Shown piece by piece: positions 15,624 through 23,226 of a DNA stretch of 64,000 bases. The notes beneath the pieces were generated by a model. That model was not told the origin of the DNA. It was given only the letters and a program-made list of their open reading frames with translations, and did not search any database. The DNA is from Clostridia bacterium (lineage in GTDB: Bacteria > Bacillota > Clostridia > Lachnospirales > Lachnospiraceae). The stretch is from contig CAJTIM010000021.1 of NCBI GenBank assembly GCA_910576325.1, positions 1-64,000 of the forward strand. The letters are read 5' to 3'. A program made the position numbers and the translations under genes. The first letter of the stretch is position 1. The number at the start of each line of letters is the position of its first letter.

Positions 15624-15632
15624 TGATATAAT
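15624..15632 (+). promoter_or_regulatory. Extended -10 promoter candidate
   Basis: TGATATAAT is a perfect extended -10 element on the plus strand, with no good -35 box. It would start a transcript near 15639, just before the first hairpin of the tract. Confidence 0.4.
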
Positions 15633-15638
15633 CCATAT

Positions 15639-17047
15639 ATTTAGTTGTATGGTTTCGCAAAAAGTTGCGATTTTTCAATTCTGCGTAATCATAATGTGAC
15701 GTTTCCAAATTGGGAAACACTGATTTTCCCCAACTTGCGGGGAGTATGATAATGATTGCAGTTGTCACTGTGGGACAACCTTTTACACAATCCTGTGAAA
15801 AACTCTTCTCTTTATAGGGGATGAGTTTAACCCCATCGCTATAGGTTTAAGGTATTTCACTTTGAACGGAAATAGGTTTTCCCCGTTTTGGAAAAACTTT
15901 TAATACTTGTTTTCGTTCGCCCTCAATGGCTAACCGCTGAAAACTCAAACGGTACAATTGTTTCGATCACTGTAGAAGGTGAACGGAATTTATTTGAGCA
16001 AACACTTTAAAGCGTTCGCTTTTTCAATTTTCTAAAGTGTATGCTCTGCACTTTCAGATGTCCAGAATCAGGACACCCCCATTTGGGCTTCTCCTCTTTC
16101 GCACACTTATTGGTGATATAGATTAAATCTACCACATTGCTTTTAGAGCAAGATGGTTCAAAACCTGATAACCACCGTACCTATAAGTACACACCAGTTC
16201 CCCGTGAAGAACCACCGTCTCACGGAACTACGGTGAAATACTGTATACCTTAATAATCCATACCGGCAGCAGTCGTTGTGTCATAGCGTCACAACCGTTA
16301 CAAAAAGTGGTTACGGTTGTACATGACGTACAACGTTGTCCACATCGGACAACACTTTCCACTTTTACGGAATCTGTTTGAACCGAAATCGTTAATTATA
16401 ATCACTCACCACGAAATCGTGTTCAGTCCTTCCTAAAATCTAGGGACTACGTCCACTCTCCCATAATGGGAGGTTGGTTAAACCGGCATCCGAAATGATA
16501 CTTTGATTCAAGAGGTCATTTTGACCTTCTGATTCTAGTTAAAAACTTTTGCACCTGATTCTTCCAATCGGACTAATCGGCGAATAACCGTATTCTTCAA
16601 AGGATACGCTTATAATGAGCCTTTCTCCAAATGGAGAAACCCTCTGCCCTGAAATAACGTACAGGGATACCCATTTTCAAGAATGTCCACAATGGACACA
16701 ACATATCTTCCCTTTAAAGGGATATCGTGAAATGCTATAGCCCTAATGCAATAAGTGTAAAATCGCACTCATCTTGAATATGGGGTGGCATTTTGATACC
16801 CCATATATTACAACTAAAAGGCATCTGTGTTTGACCGCCCCCTTATACTCACTCAGCGAAAAATTTGCTCCGTCAATTCTGTCGAAGCCGTACTTTTTGG
16901 TACATGTTGGATGCTAAGTTTTTATAATGTCTTTCAAAAATCAATGCTTAATATCTGTGCTCCAATTGGAGATGAGTTTTTCATAGCATCGTCAAATTTG
17001 GCGCACCTTTCATATTTTCAGAGGGGTACAAAAATTTTCGTATCCTT
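15639..17047 (+). ncRNA. Hairpin-dense gene-free tract, possible large structured RNA
   Basis: No gene is visible for 1.4 kb, yet about 30 short hairpins follow one another, each with its own sequence. Clear examples: 15655-15670, 15701-15718, 15761-15779, 16002-16040, 16059-16075, 16119-16131, 16137-16151, 16213-16235, 16275-16295, 16317-16333, 16335-16353 (seven perfect pairs), 16410-16421, 16458-16472, 16513-16527, 16589-16608, 16622-16639, 16647-16666, 16684-16698, 16709-16722, 16779-16805, 16960-16971 and 17022-17047. Because the stems differ but always pair, base pairing itself seems to be selected. Wobble pairs in 16425-16448, 16589-16608, 16608-16620 and 17022-17047 fit G-U in plus-strand RNA but would be C-A mismatches on the minus strand, and loops are A-rich on the plus strand. 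I infer a plus-strand RNA or a functional single-stranded DNA region. The class is not one I recognise. Confidence 0.55.
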
Positions 17048-17088
17048 TTAGCAAAGTTCTATAAGGATATATTTTCAAAATACAGCCT

Positions 17089-17103
17089 GTTAAAACTTTT
17101 AAC
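17089..17103. repeat. Palindrome at right end of tract
   Basis: GTTAAAA (17089-17095) pairs with TTTTAAC (17097-17103) around one base, 27 bp before the stop codon of the next gene. It could help terminate the minus-strand gene at 17130. Confidence 0.4.
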
Positions 17104-17129
17104 ATCCAAATTACATAACAGTTTTATCA

Positions 17130-18413
17130 TTAATATAGATCATCTATATCAACAAGGTCTGAATTGTTTCCAGTAACGCAAAATAACTCACAAGGGATTT
17201 TTCCGCCGTGAGATTTATTTTTGCATAGTTCATCCTGTCCCACACAATTCGTATTTGTCAGGTTCATTTGAACCTCGCCCTCTGTAGGCATATCAAGCAT
17301 TTCTTCTATGGAAAAATCATTCTCCATGGAAACAGGTTCGCCCCAGTTGTCGTCAACAGATACAGCATTGACCAGATTTTGTTTTCGCTTCTCCATACTT
17401 CTTTTCTTATCAGCTATTCTATTGACATAATTTACCACACATGGAATATCATCAAACAGATCTTCATTCTTAATCTTGCCAATAATATCATCATAAGCAG
17501 AAGTGCCTTCTTCTGCTTCTCTCAACTTTTTCTCATTGCAAAGATTCTTACTATGAATATATTGATATGTTCCAATCAATTCTTCATTTGAAAAATTACC
17601 TATGTACTTATCAAAATCCTTAACCAGTAAATTGAAAATAGCAGCATATCTTTTATTTACTCTGGACTTTTCTGCCTTTACAAGTGTTTCTGTCTCCTTC
17701 AGATTATAAGTAGCTACATATTCATTTGCAAACTGGATAATCCATTGCTTATCCTCATATCTGCCATAATGATTAGAAAAACTCATAATCTGTCCTGTTT
17801 TCTTATCCTTCTTATTCTGGCTATGGCGATAAGTATAAATCATTTTCTCAGTTTCAAGGATGGAATTATACTCAATGATACGCGCTTTTGTTGTTCCACA
17901 CCAATCAGCCAATGTATCCAATGTCATAAATCCAACAAAATCGGTATGAGCACCATAACAATCAGAATGGTCATATGTACCTTTATCATGGCAGATAGAA
18001 CTAATCAGGATGATAAAATATCGTAGTATTGCAAAGTTATCTTTCTTTGTATCAATATTCATTATCCTATGCACCTCTTCAAGTGTGATAACTGTATAGA
18101 ATATGCCTTTTCCTGTATTCTGTTCAAAATGTAAATTGCTCATATCAATAATAAATTCTGTATTGGAAATGGAATCTACCTTTTTTATCAGTCCTCTTTC
18201 TACTAGTGAATCTAAAGCAGCTTTCAGATGATTCAAATATCTTCTTGAAATCTGCAAATTCTTATACAATTCAAAGACAACTGAATTATAAGTAACATAC
18301 TGTAGTTCTTTTTGAGAATCATATAAACTTCTCAACGCTACATAAACAGCTACCTCATAGTCGCTTAAATTTGTATCTCTTATGACTGCATTATTTAAAA
18401 ACAATTTCTTCAT
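17130..18413 (-). CDS. Double winged-helix protein, possible replication initiator
   Basis: A 427-residue protein with two likely winged-helix regions: residues about 10-90 (LSDYEVAVYVALRSLYDSQK then LQISRRYLNHLKAALDSLVE) and about 130-200 (FVGFMTLDTLADWCGTTKAR). The C-terminal third is charged and probably flexible. Plasmid and phage initiators of the Rep type often have two such domains, and the large palindromes just upstream (18478-18630) would suit an origin or operator. AAAGGA lies twelve bases before the ATG at 18413. A regulatory role without replication is equally possible. Confidence 0.5.
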   Translation of the reverse strand: MKKLFLNNAVIRDTNLSDYEVAVYVALRSLYDSQKELQYVTYNSVVFELYKNLQISRRYLNHLKAALDSLVERGLIKKVDSISNTEFIIDMSNLHFEQNTGKGIFYTVITLEEVHRIMNIDTKKDNFAILRYFIILISSICHDKGTYDHSDCYGAHTDFVGFMTLDTLADWCGTTKARIIEYNSILETEKMIYTYRHSQNKKDKKTGQIMSFSNHYGRYEDKQWIIQFANEYVATYNLKETETLVKAEKSRVNKRYAAIFNLLVKDFDKYIGNFSNEELIGTYQYIHSKNLCNEKKLREAEEGTSAYDDIIGKIKNEDLFDDIPCVVNYVNRIADKKRSMEKRKQNLVNAVSVDDNWGEPVSMENDFSIEEMLDMPTEGEVQMNLTNTNCVGQDELCKNKSHGGKIPCELFCVTGNNSDLVDIDDLY

Positions 18414-18477
18414 AATAACTTTCGTTCCTTTCAAAAATCAAAATAGGATATTGAACAATCATTAAAATATTTAAGGA

Positions 18478-18505
18478 GTACTTAATTACGATAGTAATTG
18501 AGTAC
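18478..18505. promoter_or_regulatory. Palindrome upstream of double winged-helix gene
   Basis: GTACTTAATTAC (18478-18489) pairs with GTAATTGAGTAC (18494-18505) around GATA, with one T-G pair. It is 65 bp upstream of the start codon at 18413. Confidence 0.5.
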
Positions 18506-18550
18506 GCATTTATTAATCTTTTATAATAGGATTCATCATATATAATAACA

Positions 18551-18630
18551 GTATCAAGTTGTACGTTTTCATGTACACTTTTCCCCTTTCCAGTGGAGTA
18601 GAATGTACGTCAAACTGTACAATTTGATAC
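18551..18630. promoter_or_regulatory. 80-bp cruciform-like inverted repeat
   Basis: GTATCAAGTTGTAC (18551-18564) pairs with GTACAATTTGATAC (18617-18630), 13 of 14 bases. Inside lie a further GTAC pair and CACT/AGTG. Candidate operator or origin element for the gene at 17130. Confidence 0.55.
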
Positions 18631-18676
18631 CACGGTGAAATTCCACAAATATTTCATGACATTCAGCATATAAAAT

Positions 18677-18877
18677 CTACTCCTGTATCTGTTCATTTTG
18701 TTTGTTCTCCAATGCTATCAAATCCAATGTATTGAAATATCCAGGTGTTCCAGAGAATACCAGAAAGAATCCTCCTGACTTTGGATTTATGCCACAACCA
18801 ATAGGAAACATCCCCTTCTTAATCAACTGATTACTCTGTTCAATGTTATAGTTGTAAATTACTTTTTTCTTATTCAT
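18677..18877 (-). CDS. Small hypothetical protein, DUF5659-like
   Basis: A 66-residue protein. The start at 18877 is strongly supported by GAGGAGG at eight bases; the open frame reaches 19000 without a site. The body (NYNIEQSNQLIKKGMFPIGC, then INPKSGGFFLVFSGT) resembles short phage proteins of the DUF5659 kind, in which a helix is followed by a KKG turn and strands. That link is from layout only. Confidence 0.5.
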   Translation of the reverse strand: MNKKKVIYNYNIEQSNQLIKKGMFPIGCGINPKSGGFFLVFSGTPGYFNTLDLIALENKQNEQIQE

Positions 18878-19000
18878 AGATAAAGCCTCCTCTAAATAAT
18901 CATCAAAATAATACTTCTCTCTTTCATTTCTCTTTTTATTGAATGTAACGTACCATTTTGGAACATCATATAATTTACATTTTCCCAATCTGAAAAACAT

Positions 19001-19318
19001 TTTTCTAAGGTATGTTGAACTTCACCATCCCTATAAACTTCTATGAATCAAAAACTTAACAAAAATTCATTATTTGACTTTTGCATCTTGTTACACTCTC
19101 TGACCAGAAAAATTTTTGCATTGTAATAAGGACTAAACATTTCATTCAGCCCTTTACATCAGTGGGTCTTAATTCTTTTAAGTCCCTTATTGATCTACTT
19201 TTCTATATTCAGTTTTCATCATTTAATGGAATTATTGTGTAGATACACACAATCGAAACCGTTGATAGTTATTAGAATTTCTTGAATTTCAGAATTGTAA
19301 TTTGCTTTATTGGATCTA
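19001..19318. other. Gap without gene
   Basis: About 320 bp of AT-rich DNA. I see no gene and no strong inverted repeat here. Confidence 0.4.
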
Positions 19319-19498
19319 TTATTGCCCTCTCAACGGACACCACTCAGGGCTTCTATCCGGCAACTCACCAACGCCCAACTTTCCTATATCATCCCCCCTG
19401 TCTTCATTATCACAATAGTAAATCCTATTCCCATAATCAAACATCTTCTTAAATTCACATTCGCTGCAATTTAGCACTTTTTTATCTTTTATTTGCAT
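19319..19498 (-). CDS. Small cysteine-containing protein, 59 residues
   Basis: Starts MQIKDKKVLNCSECEFKKMF at an ATG preceded by AAGGA. The spacing CxxC (residues 11-14), IYYCD (29) and EWCPLRG (54) is the pattern of small phage and element zinc-binding proteins in which four Cys hold one zinc. Function unknown. Confidence 0.6.
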   Translation of the reverse strand: MQIKDKKVLNCSECEFKKMFDYGNRIYYCDNEDRGDDIGKLGVGELPDRSPEWCPLRGQ

Positions 19499-19513
19499 AT
19501 GTACATTCCTTTC

Positions 19514-19951
19514 TCAAGTCCTTACTGAAAATCCTTTACTTTTCAAATATTGAATCGCCATCTTTAAAAGTTCCCCATTATTAACAGTCTCATCCAGAGT
19601 ATCATCCCACACATGGGGCTTGTGGCTCACTTCCATACCGCCATGCCTGCCCTCATTCGCCCACTTTGCCACCTGATATCCGCTAGCATTTACATAACTA
19701 TTCATAGAATCATAATCAATGTATACGCTTGCTTTTACACCGCCCTTATATGGATGTGCATCCACTTTCACAGCCGAAAACAGGAAATCTTTTGATCTTT
19801 GATAACTCGAAGGTTCATACCCCGAATAATAATCCTGTAGAAAATAATTCAAAGTCTCATGTACCCTGTCTGCCATTTTATCTACCATATTTAATAATAC
19901 TGGCTGGATTGCCTTTGCCAGTTCATCCATGTTATTTACGTGTATTGCCAT
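19514..19951 (-). CDS. HK97 gp10-like phage protein
   Basis: A 145-residue protein with MAIHVNNMDELAKAIQPVLL at the start and GYQVAKWANEGRHGGMEVSH later. The layout (N-terminal helix, DYYSGYEPSSYQRSKDFLFS, then a beta section) resembles the HK97 gp10 tail-completion family. AAGGA repeats precede the start at 19951, which overlaps the end of the cold-shock gene by 20 bases. No other structural phage genes are nearby, so it may have been recruited by the element. Confidence 0.55.
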   Translation of the reverse strand: MAIHVNNMDELAKAIQPVLLNMVDKMADRVHETLNYFLQDYYSGYEPSSYQRSKDFLFSAVKVDAHPYKGGVKASVYIDYDSMNSYVNASGYQVAKWANEGRHGGMEVSHKPHVWDDTLDETVNNGELLKMAIQYLKSKGFSVRT

Positions 19952-20165
19952 GTTTCCTTTTCCTTTCCCGTGCTTCAATCACTATAATATTTTTTGCATT
20001 GTAATCACTTCTATCATTCTGGAATGGCTTAAAAGAGACATAAAATCCTTTTTCAATATACTCTCCATTCAGCTTAGAACAATGAATGAAATATGTATTG
20101 CCATCTTCCCCATGAATAAAGCCATATCCTTTGTCCCGAAAATATCTTGTCACTTTGCCGTACAA
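19932..20165 (-). CDS. Cold-shock-domain protein
   Basis: A 77-residue protein with MYGKVTRYFRDKGYGFIHGE, where KGYGFI is the RNP1-type nucleic-acid-binding motif, and YFIHCSKL, the RNP2-type motif; a basic tail (ARERKRKHGN) follows. Binds single-stranded RNA or DNA. It starts at TTG (20165) eight bases after GGGGAGG, and lies three bases downstream of the HU-like gene, with which it is probably translated. Confidence 0.75.
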   Translation of the reverse strand: MYGKVTRYFRDKGYGFIHGEDGNTYFIHCSKLNGEYIEKGFYVSFKPFQNDRSDYNAKNIIVIEARERKRKHGNTRK

Positions 20166-20168
20166 TAA

Positions 20169-20600
20169 TTATTCCTCCCCACATTCTTTCTGTTCTGCAT
20201 CATACGAAATAGAATCTAGAGCAGAATCACCACACTTCTTCTCAGATAATCTCCTGCAAGCTTCTTTCAGACGTTCCCCCATGATAAATTTCATCTTATA
20301 TCGTGCTGGTACAATATTCTCTCTTATCCCATTAAAGCTCTTTGCAGTCAATTTGATTGACTTAAAGTACTTAGGTTCTATCCTGATATAGTTATACAGC
20401 TTAATAGAATCGCCATCCTCTATAACGTCAGCTATTACGTCCCAGAAAGCATCCAATACGTTTGCAATAATCTTCTGTGTATATTTCAGATGATACTTCC
20501 TTTTATAAAAACTCTTATTACCGCCTATGATTATTTTTTCATCAATTAACTTCTCTGATATTTTGTTGACTACATCCATTTTATGTAATACGTTATTCAT
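20169..20600 (-). CDS. HU/IHF-like DNA-binding protein, long form
   Basis: A 143-residue relative of HU. It keeps the N-terminal helices (DVVNKISEKLIDEKI), the VLDAFWDVIADVIEDGDSIK helix and the following strand (LYNYIRIEPKYF), then a divergent arm and an acidic tail of about 25 residues (ALDSISYDAEQKECGEE). It overlaps the upstream HU gene by eight bases. Likely bends or packages element DNA. Confidence 0.75.
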   Translation of the reverse strand: MNNVLHKMDVVNKISEKLIDEKIIIGGNKSFYKRKYHLKYTQKIIANVLDAFWDVIADVIEDGDSIKLYNYIRIEPKYFKSIKLTAKSFNGIRENIVPARYKMKFIMGERLKEACRRLSEKKCGDSALDSISYDAEQKECGEE

Positions 20601-20934
20601 TTTTCGCTTGTCCTCCTAATTCTTTTGCTGTAAAATCTTTTGCTGCTTGATTCAGCTTTGAACCTGGCTTGAAATGCACCCTGTAATGTTCCGGCAGAAT
20701 CATAGTCCGATTTTCAACCACATTCCTTGATTTACGTTCAGCCATATATTTTGTGCCTATCGTGGCATAACCGTTGAGCTTTACGGAATCACCATTTGAA
20801 ACAGCATCAATAACGACATCCCAAAATGCAGACAGAATCGTTTCAACATCTTCCTGCGTATAATTCTTATCTTTGTATCTTAGTGAATCAGCAATCCGCT
20901 TCACTACTCCTGGCTTAATAATCTTCTCATTCAT
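20593..20934 (-). CDS. HU-family DNA-binding protein
   Basis: A 113-residue HU-like protein: GVVKRIADSLRYKDKNYTQE, then ILSAFWDVVIDAVSNGDSVK and LNGYATIGTKYMAERKSRNV, ending in a tail. GGAGG lies about eleven bases from the ATG at 20934. It is the first gene of the HU-HU-cold shock-gp10 series, and its overlaps suggest a single transcript. Confidence 0.8.
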   Translation of the reverse strand: MNEKIIKPGVVKRIADSLRYKDKNYTQEDVETILSAFWDVVIDAVSNGDSVKLNGYATIGTKYMAERKSRNVVENRTMILPEHYRVHFKPGSKLNQAAKDFTAKELGGQAKNE

Positions 20935-20952
20935 TTTTGTTTTTACCTCCAT

Positions 20953-21290
20953 ATTTTGTCATGTAGTAATTAATTCTTTTTCTTTTAAATTTGAATTAGC
21001 TAATGTTATTCATCCTCCTTTCCGGCAATGAAACGACGCTTTTAAGTTACTGTGGATATTGTGGTTACAAAATGCCCCTGTAAGGCTCTGTACGGCTCAT
21101 ACAGGGGGGATAAAGCTGGGTAATATACTTCTCTCTTATTCAACATATTCAGGCACTAAAATAAGCCCACTATCGGTCATATTGCTATAACTGATAATGG
21201 ACTTATTCAGATGTCCAAACGCAGTGATTACACTTGTGATTACACTTTTTGATGATGTGCTCAAACCTCCTTGATTTTACGGCATTTTTC
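20953..21290. other. Right-end non-coding region of the element
   Basis: About 340 bp without a credible gene. It contains CCCCTGTA (21075-21082)/TACAGGGG (21100-21107), and a long imperfect stem from AATAAG (21160) to CTTATT (21207) that may be a terminator. ATTACACTTGTGATTACACT (21226-21245) holds two direct copies of ATTACACT. This probably is the inside of an element end. Confidence 0.45.
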
Positions 21291-21294
21291 AGCT

Positions 21295-21372
21295 TGGTCA
21301 CGGGTCCGATTCCCGTCAGCAGCTTGATAAAAAGTAACGGAAACCTTGAATTTACAGGGTTTCCGTTTTTTG
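21295..21372 (+). other. Degenerate tRNA 3' end plus terminator, likely attachment-site remnant
   Basis: GGTCACGGGTCCGATTCCCG, starting at 21296, followed by TCAGCAGCTT matches the 3' third of a tRNA: the T-arm stem ACGGG (21300-21304)/CCCGT (21312-21316) and a 7-base acceptor CAGCAGC with T at position 73. Position 55 of the T loop is C where T is expected, so it is degenerate; identity by acceptor suggests tRNA-Thr or -Gly. ACGGAAACC (21337-21345) pairs with GGTTTCCGT (21358-21366) before TTTTTT, a strong terminator. A tRNA 3' fragment at the junction of AT-rich island and core DNA is what integration into a tRNA gene leaves. Confidence 0.6.
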
Positions 21373-21418
21373 TGCCTGAAATATCGTCAGGCAATTGAAG
21401 ACAGTTTGTCATTATCCT

Positions 21419-22612
21419 CTATTTCCCGTTATACTCCCCAAGCGTTACGGTTATATCCCGCTCCCGGTATTCGCCATCCACAGTCTGACTTACGGTAAGC
21501 TTCACCTGCTCGCCTGCCCGATAATAGGACAGCTGCTCCTTAAGCTCCTCCTGGCTGCCCACGCTGCTGCCGTCAAATCTGGTGATAATATCACCCTTTT
21601 TCAGACCTGCCCGCTCCGCCCCGGATCCTTCCGTCACGGATGTAATGTAGACCCCCTTCGGCATATCGTAAGCAGATGCCACATCCGAGGTTACGGCCTG
21701 AACGGTAATTCCGAGAAAACCCTGTTCCTCTTCCGGTGCTTTTTCCTCCCGGATGGTGCGGTTCATAAGGCCCTCAATGATATCCACCACATCATCCACC
21801 GGAATTGCATAGCCCATCCCCTCCACATTCGTATCGGAGTATTTGGCGGAATTGATTCCCACTAGCTGCCCTTTCCCGTTCAGAAGAGCTCCGCCGCTGT
21901 TGCCGGGATTAATGGCCGCATCTGTCTGAATCAGCGTATTGGTGTTATCCTCAATCGTAACCTCTCGGTTCAGGGCGCTCACAATTCCCGTAGTTACGGA
22001 CTGCCCATAGCCCAGTGCATTGCCAATGGCAACCACCTGCTCTCCTACCAGAAGCTCCGAAGATTTACCCAGCTCAATCACGCGGATCTGCTCTTGGGTC
22101 TTTTCCGAAATCTCCTCCGTCGGAATGGAAAGTACTGCAAGATCACGGCCGCTGTCCGTGCCCTTCACCTTTGCAGGAGCCATTTCCCCGTCCACAAATC
22201 CAACTGTGATTTCCTTTGCTCCGTTGATTACATGATTATTTGTCACAAGCAGCAGCTCTTCATCGGTCTGTCCGATGATAATTCCCGTTCCCCTGCTTTC
22301 ATTTTCATAGGCCTGGGATTGTCCAAAAAGGCGGATTTCCTGCACGGTCTTATTTGTAATGGACACCACCGATGGCATGGCCTGCTCGGCGATAGACGAT
22401 ATATCAAGGAAACCGCCGCCCGTATTTGCTGTTTTTACTTCTCCGTCCGTGAGACCCGACATCTGACTCAGGCGAACACCTCCCGTAACCTCTGTCTGCT
22501 GTTCCTCACCCATCCACTGATTTATCACATAATTGCTTCCCTGAAACGACACGCTGGCCGCCACGCCGAATGACAAAGCCAGAGCAACTGTTTTAACTCC
22601 TTTTTTCAACAT
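21419..22612 (-). CDS. HtrA/DegP-like serine protease
   Basis: S1C protease of 397 residues, membrane-anchored by one N-terminal helix (KTVALALSFGVAASVSFQGS), acting outside the membrane on misfolded proteins. The triad is visible: His127 (NNHVI), Asp157 (GRDLAV) and Ser239 (GNSGGA). A single PDZ domain occupies residues about 300-390 (GFLGITVQAV to KLTVSQTV). AGGAGG at eight bases fixes the start at 22612. It is the first gene beyond the mobile element and is transcribed away from it on the minus strand. Confidence 0.9.
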   Translation of the reverse strand: MLKKGVKTVALALSFGVAASVSFQGSNYVINQWMGEEQQTEVTGGVRLSQMSGLTDGEVKTANTGGGFLDISSIAEQAMPSVVSITNKTVQEIRLFGQSQAYENESRGTGIIIGQTDEELLLVTNNHVINGAKEITVGFVDGEMAPAKVKGTDSGRDLAVLSIPTEEISEKTQEQIRVIELGKSSELLVGEQVVAIGNALGYGQSVTTGIVSALNREVTIEDNTNTLIQTDAAINPGNSGGALLNGKGQLVGINSAKYSDTNVEGMGYAIPVDDVVDIIEGLMNRTIREEKAPEEEQGFLGITVQAVTSDVASAYDMPKGVYITSVTEGSGAERAGLKKGDIITRFDGSSVGSQEELKEQLSYYRAGEQVKLTVSQTVDGEYRERDITVTLGEYNGK

Positions 22613-22958
22613 ATCCGCAACCTCCTGTTTTTGTTCCGCAATCCTTATACCATACATCTTTTTCAAAAGGATTTCCGGCCTCTGAGAGATATGTTCTTAA
22701 ATCCTTCCATACATTGTACAACGATTGCTGTTTTTCACTCCGCAATATTTTTTGCTTTACAATGATTATCTTAAAAAAAATTTATGGCAGAGCTGTGATG
22801 TTTCCGTGGAAAATCTGTGATATCCCTGTGTTTTTTCTGTGTCCTGCCGTATGTTTCCGGATATCCGGCGCACACTAAGAATAAATGTCAGGTCAAAAAG
22901 CTTTCCGCACCCGGCACAGGGAATTACTTGAACAAAATTGAAAAAGGAGAATTGCTTT

Positions 22959-23138
22959 ATGAAAGAAAAAAATAAAAAAACAAACAGGGAAATCATCGAA
23001 GGCTACGACTATCTGGGCAATTCCTGCTCCGCCATGGACTGCACGGGCCTGATCCCCAGCCCTCCCGCATCGGAGGCGGAGCGCGAATCCTATGAGGAGG
23101 TCTATCACTATCAGCCCAAGGCTACTCCAAAGCAATAA
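22959..23138 (+). CDS. Small hypothetical protein, 59 residues
   Basis: A short protein beginning MKEKNKKTNREIIEGYDYLG and ending YHYQPKATPKQ, with AAGGAG nine bases upstream and a strong terminator right after it. It contains two Cys (SCSAMDCTG). Small proteins of this type recur in Lachnospiraceae; function unknown. Confidence 0.55.
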   Translation: MKEKNKKTNREIIEGYDYLGNSCSAMDCTGLIPSPPASEAERESYEEVYHYQPKATPKQ

Positions 23139-23142
23139 AAAG

Positions 23143-23190
23143 AAGGGCGCCGGATAGTCTGAAGACTTATCTTCGGCGCCCTTTAAACTT
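23143..23190. terminator. Strong bidirectional terminator
   Basis: AAGGGCGCCG (23143-23152) pairs with CGGCGCCCTT (23174-23183), followed by TTAAACTTT on the plus strand and preceded by an A-rich run for the minus strand. It separates the small plus-strand gene from the minus-strand VanZ fusion gene. Confidence 0.75.
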
Positions 23191-23226
23191 TATCTGTGCT
23201 GTGTTCCTTTTATTATTGCTTCCGGC

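Noticed and set aside
15639-17047. CRISPR array in the hairpin tract
   Set aside because: Hairpins have different sequences and uneven spacing, without identical repeats, spacers or cas genes.
21203-21412. Minus-strand frame of 69 codons across the tRNA fragment
   Set aside because: It is the translation of the decayed tRNA 3' end and terminator, not a gene.
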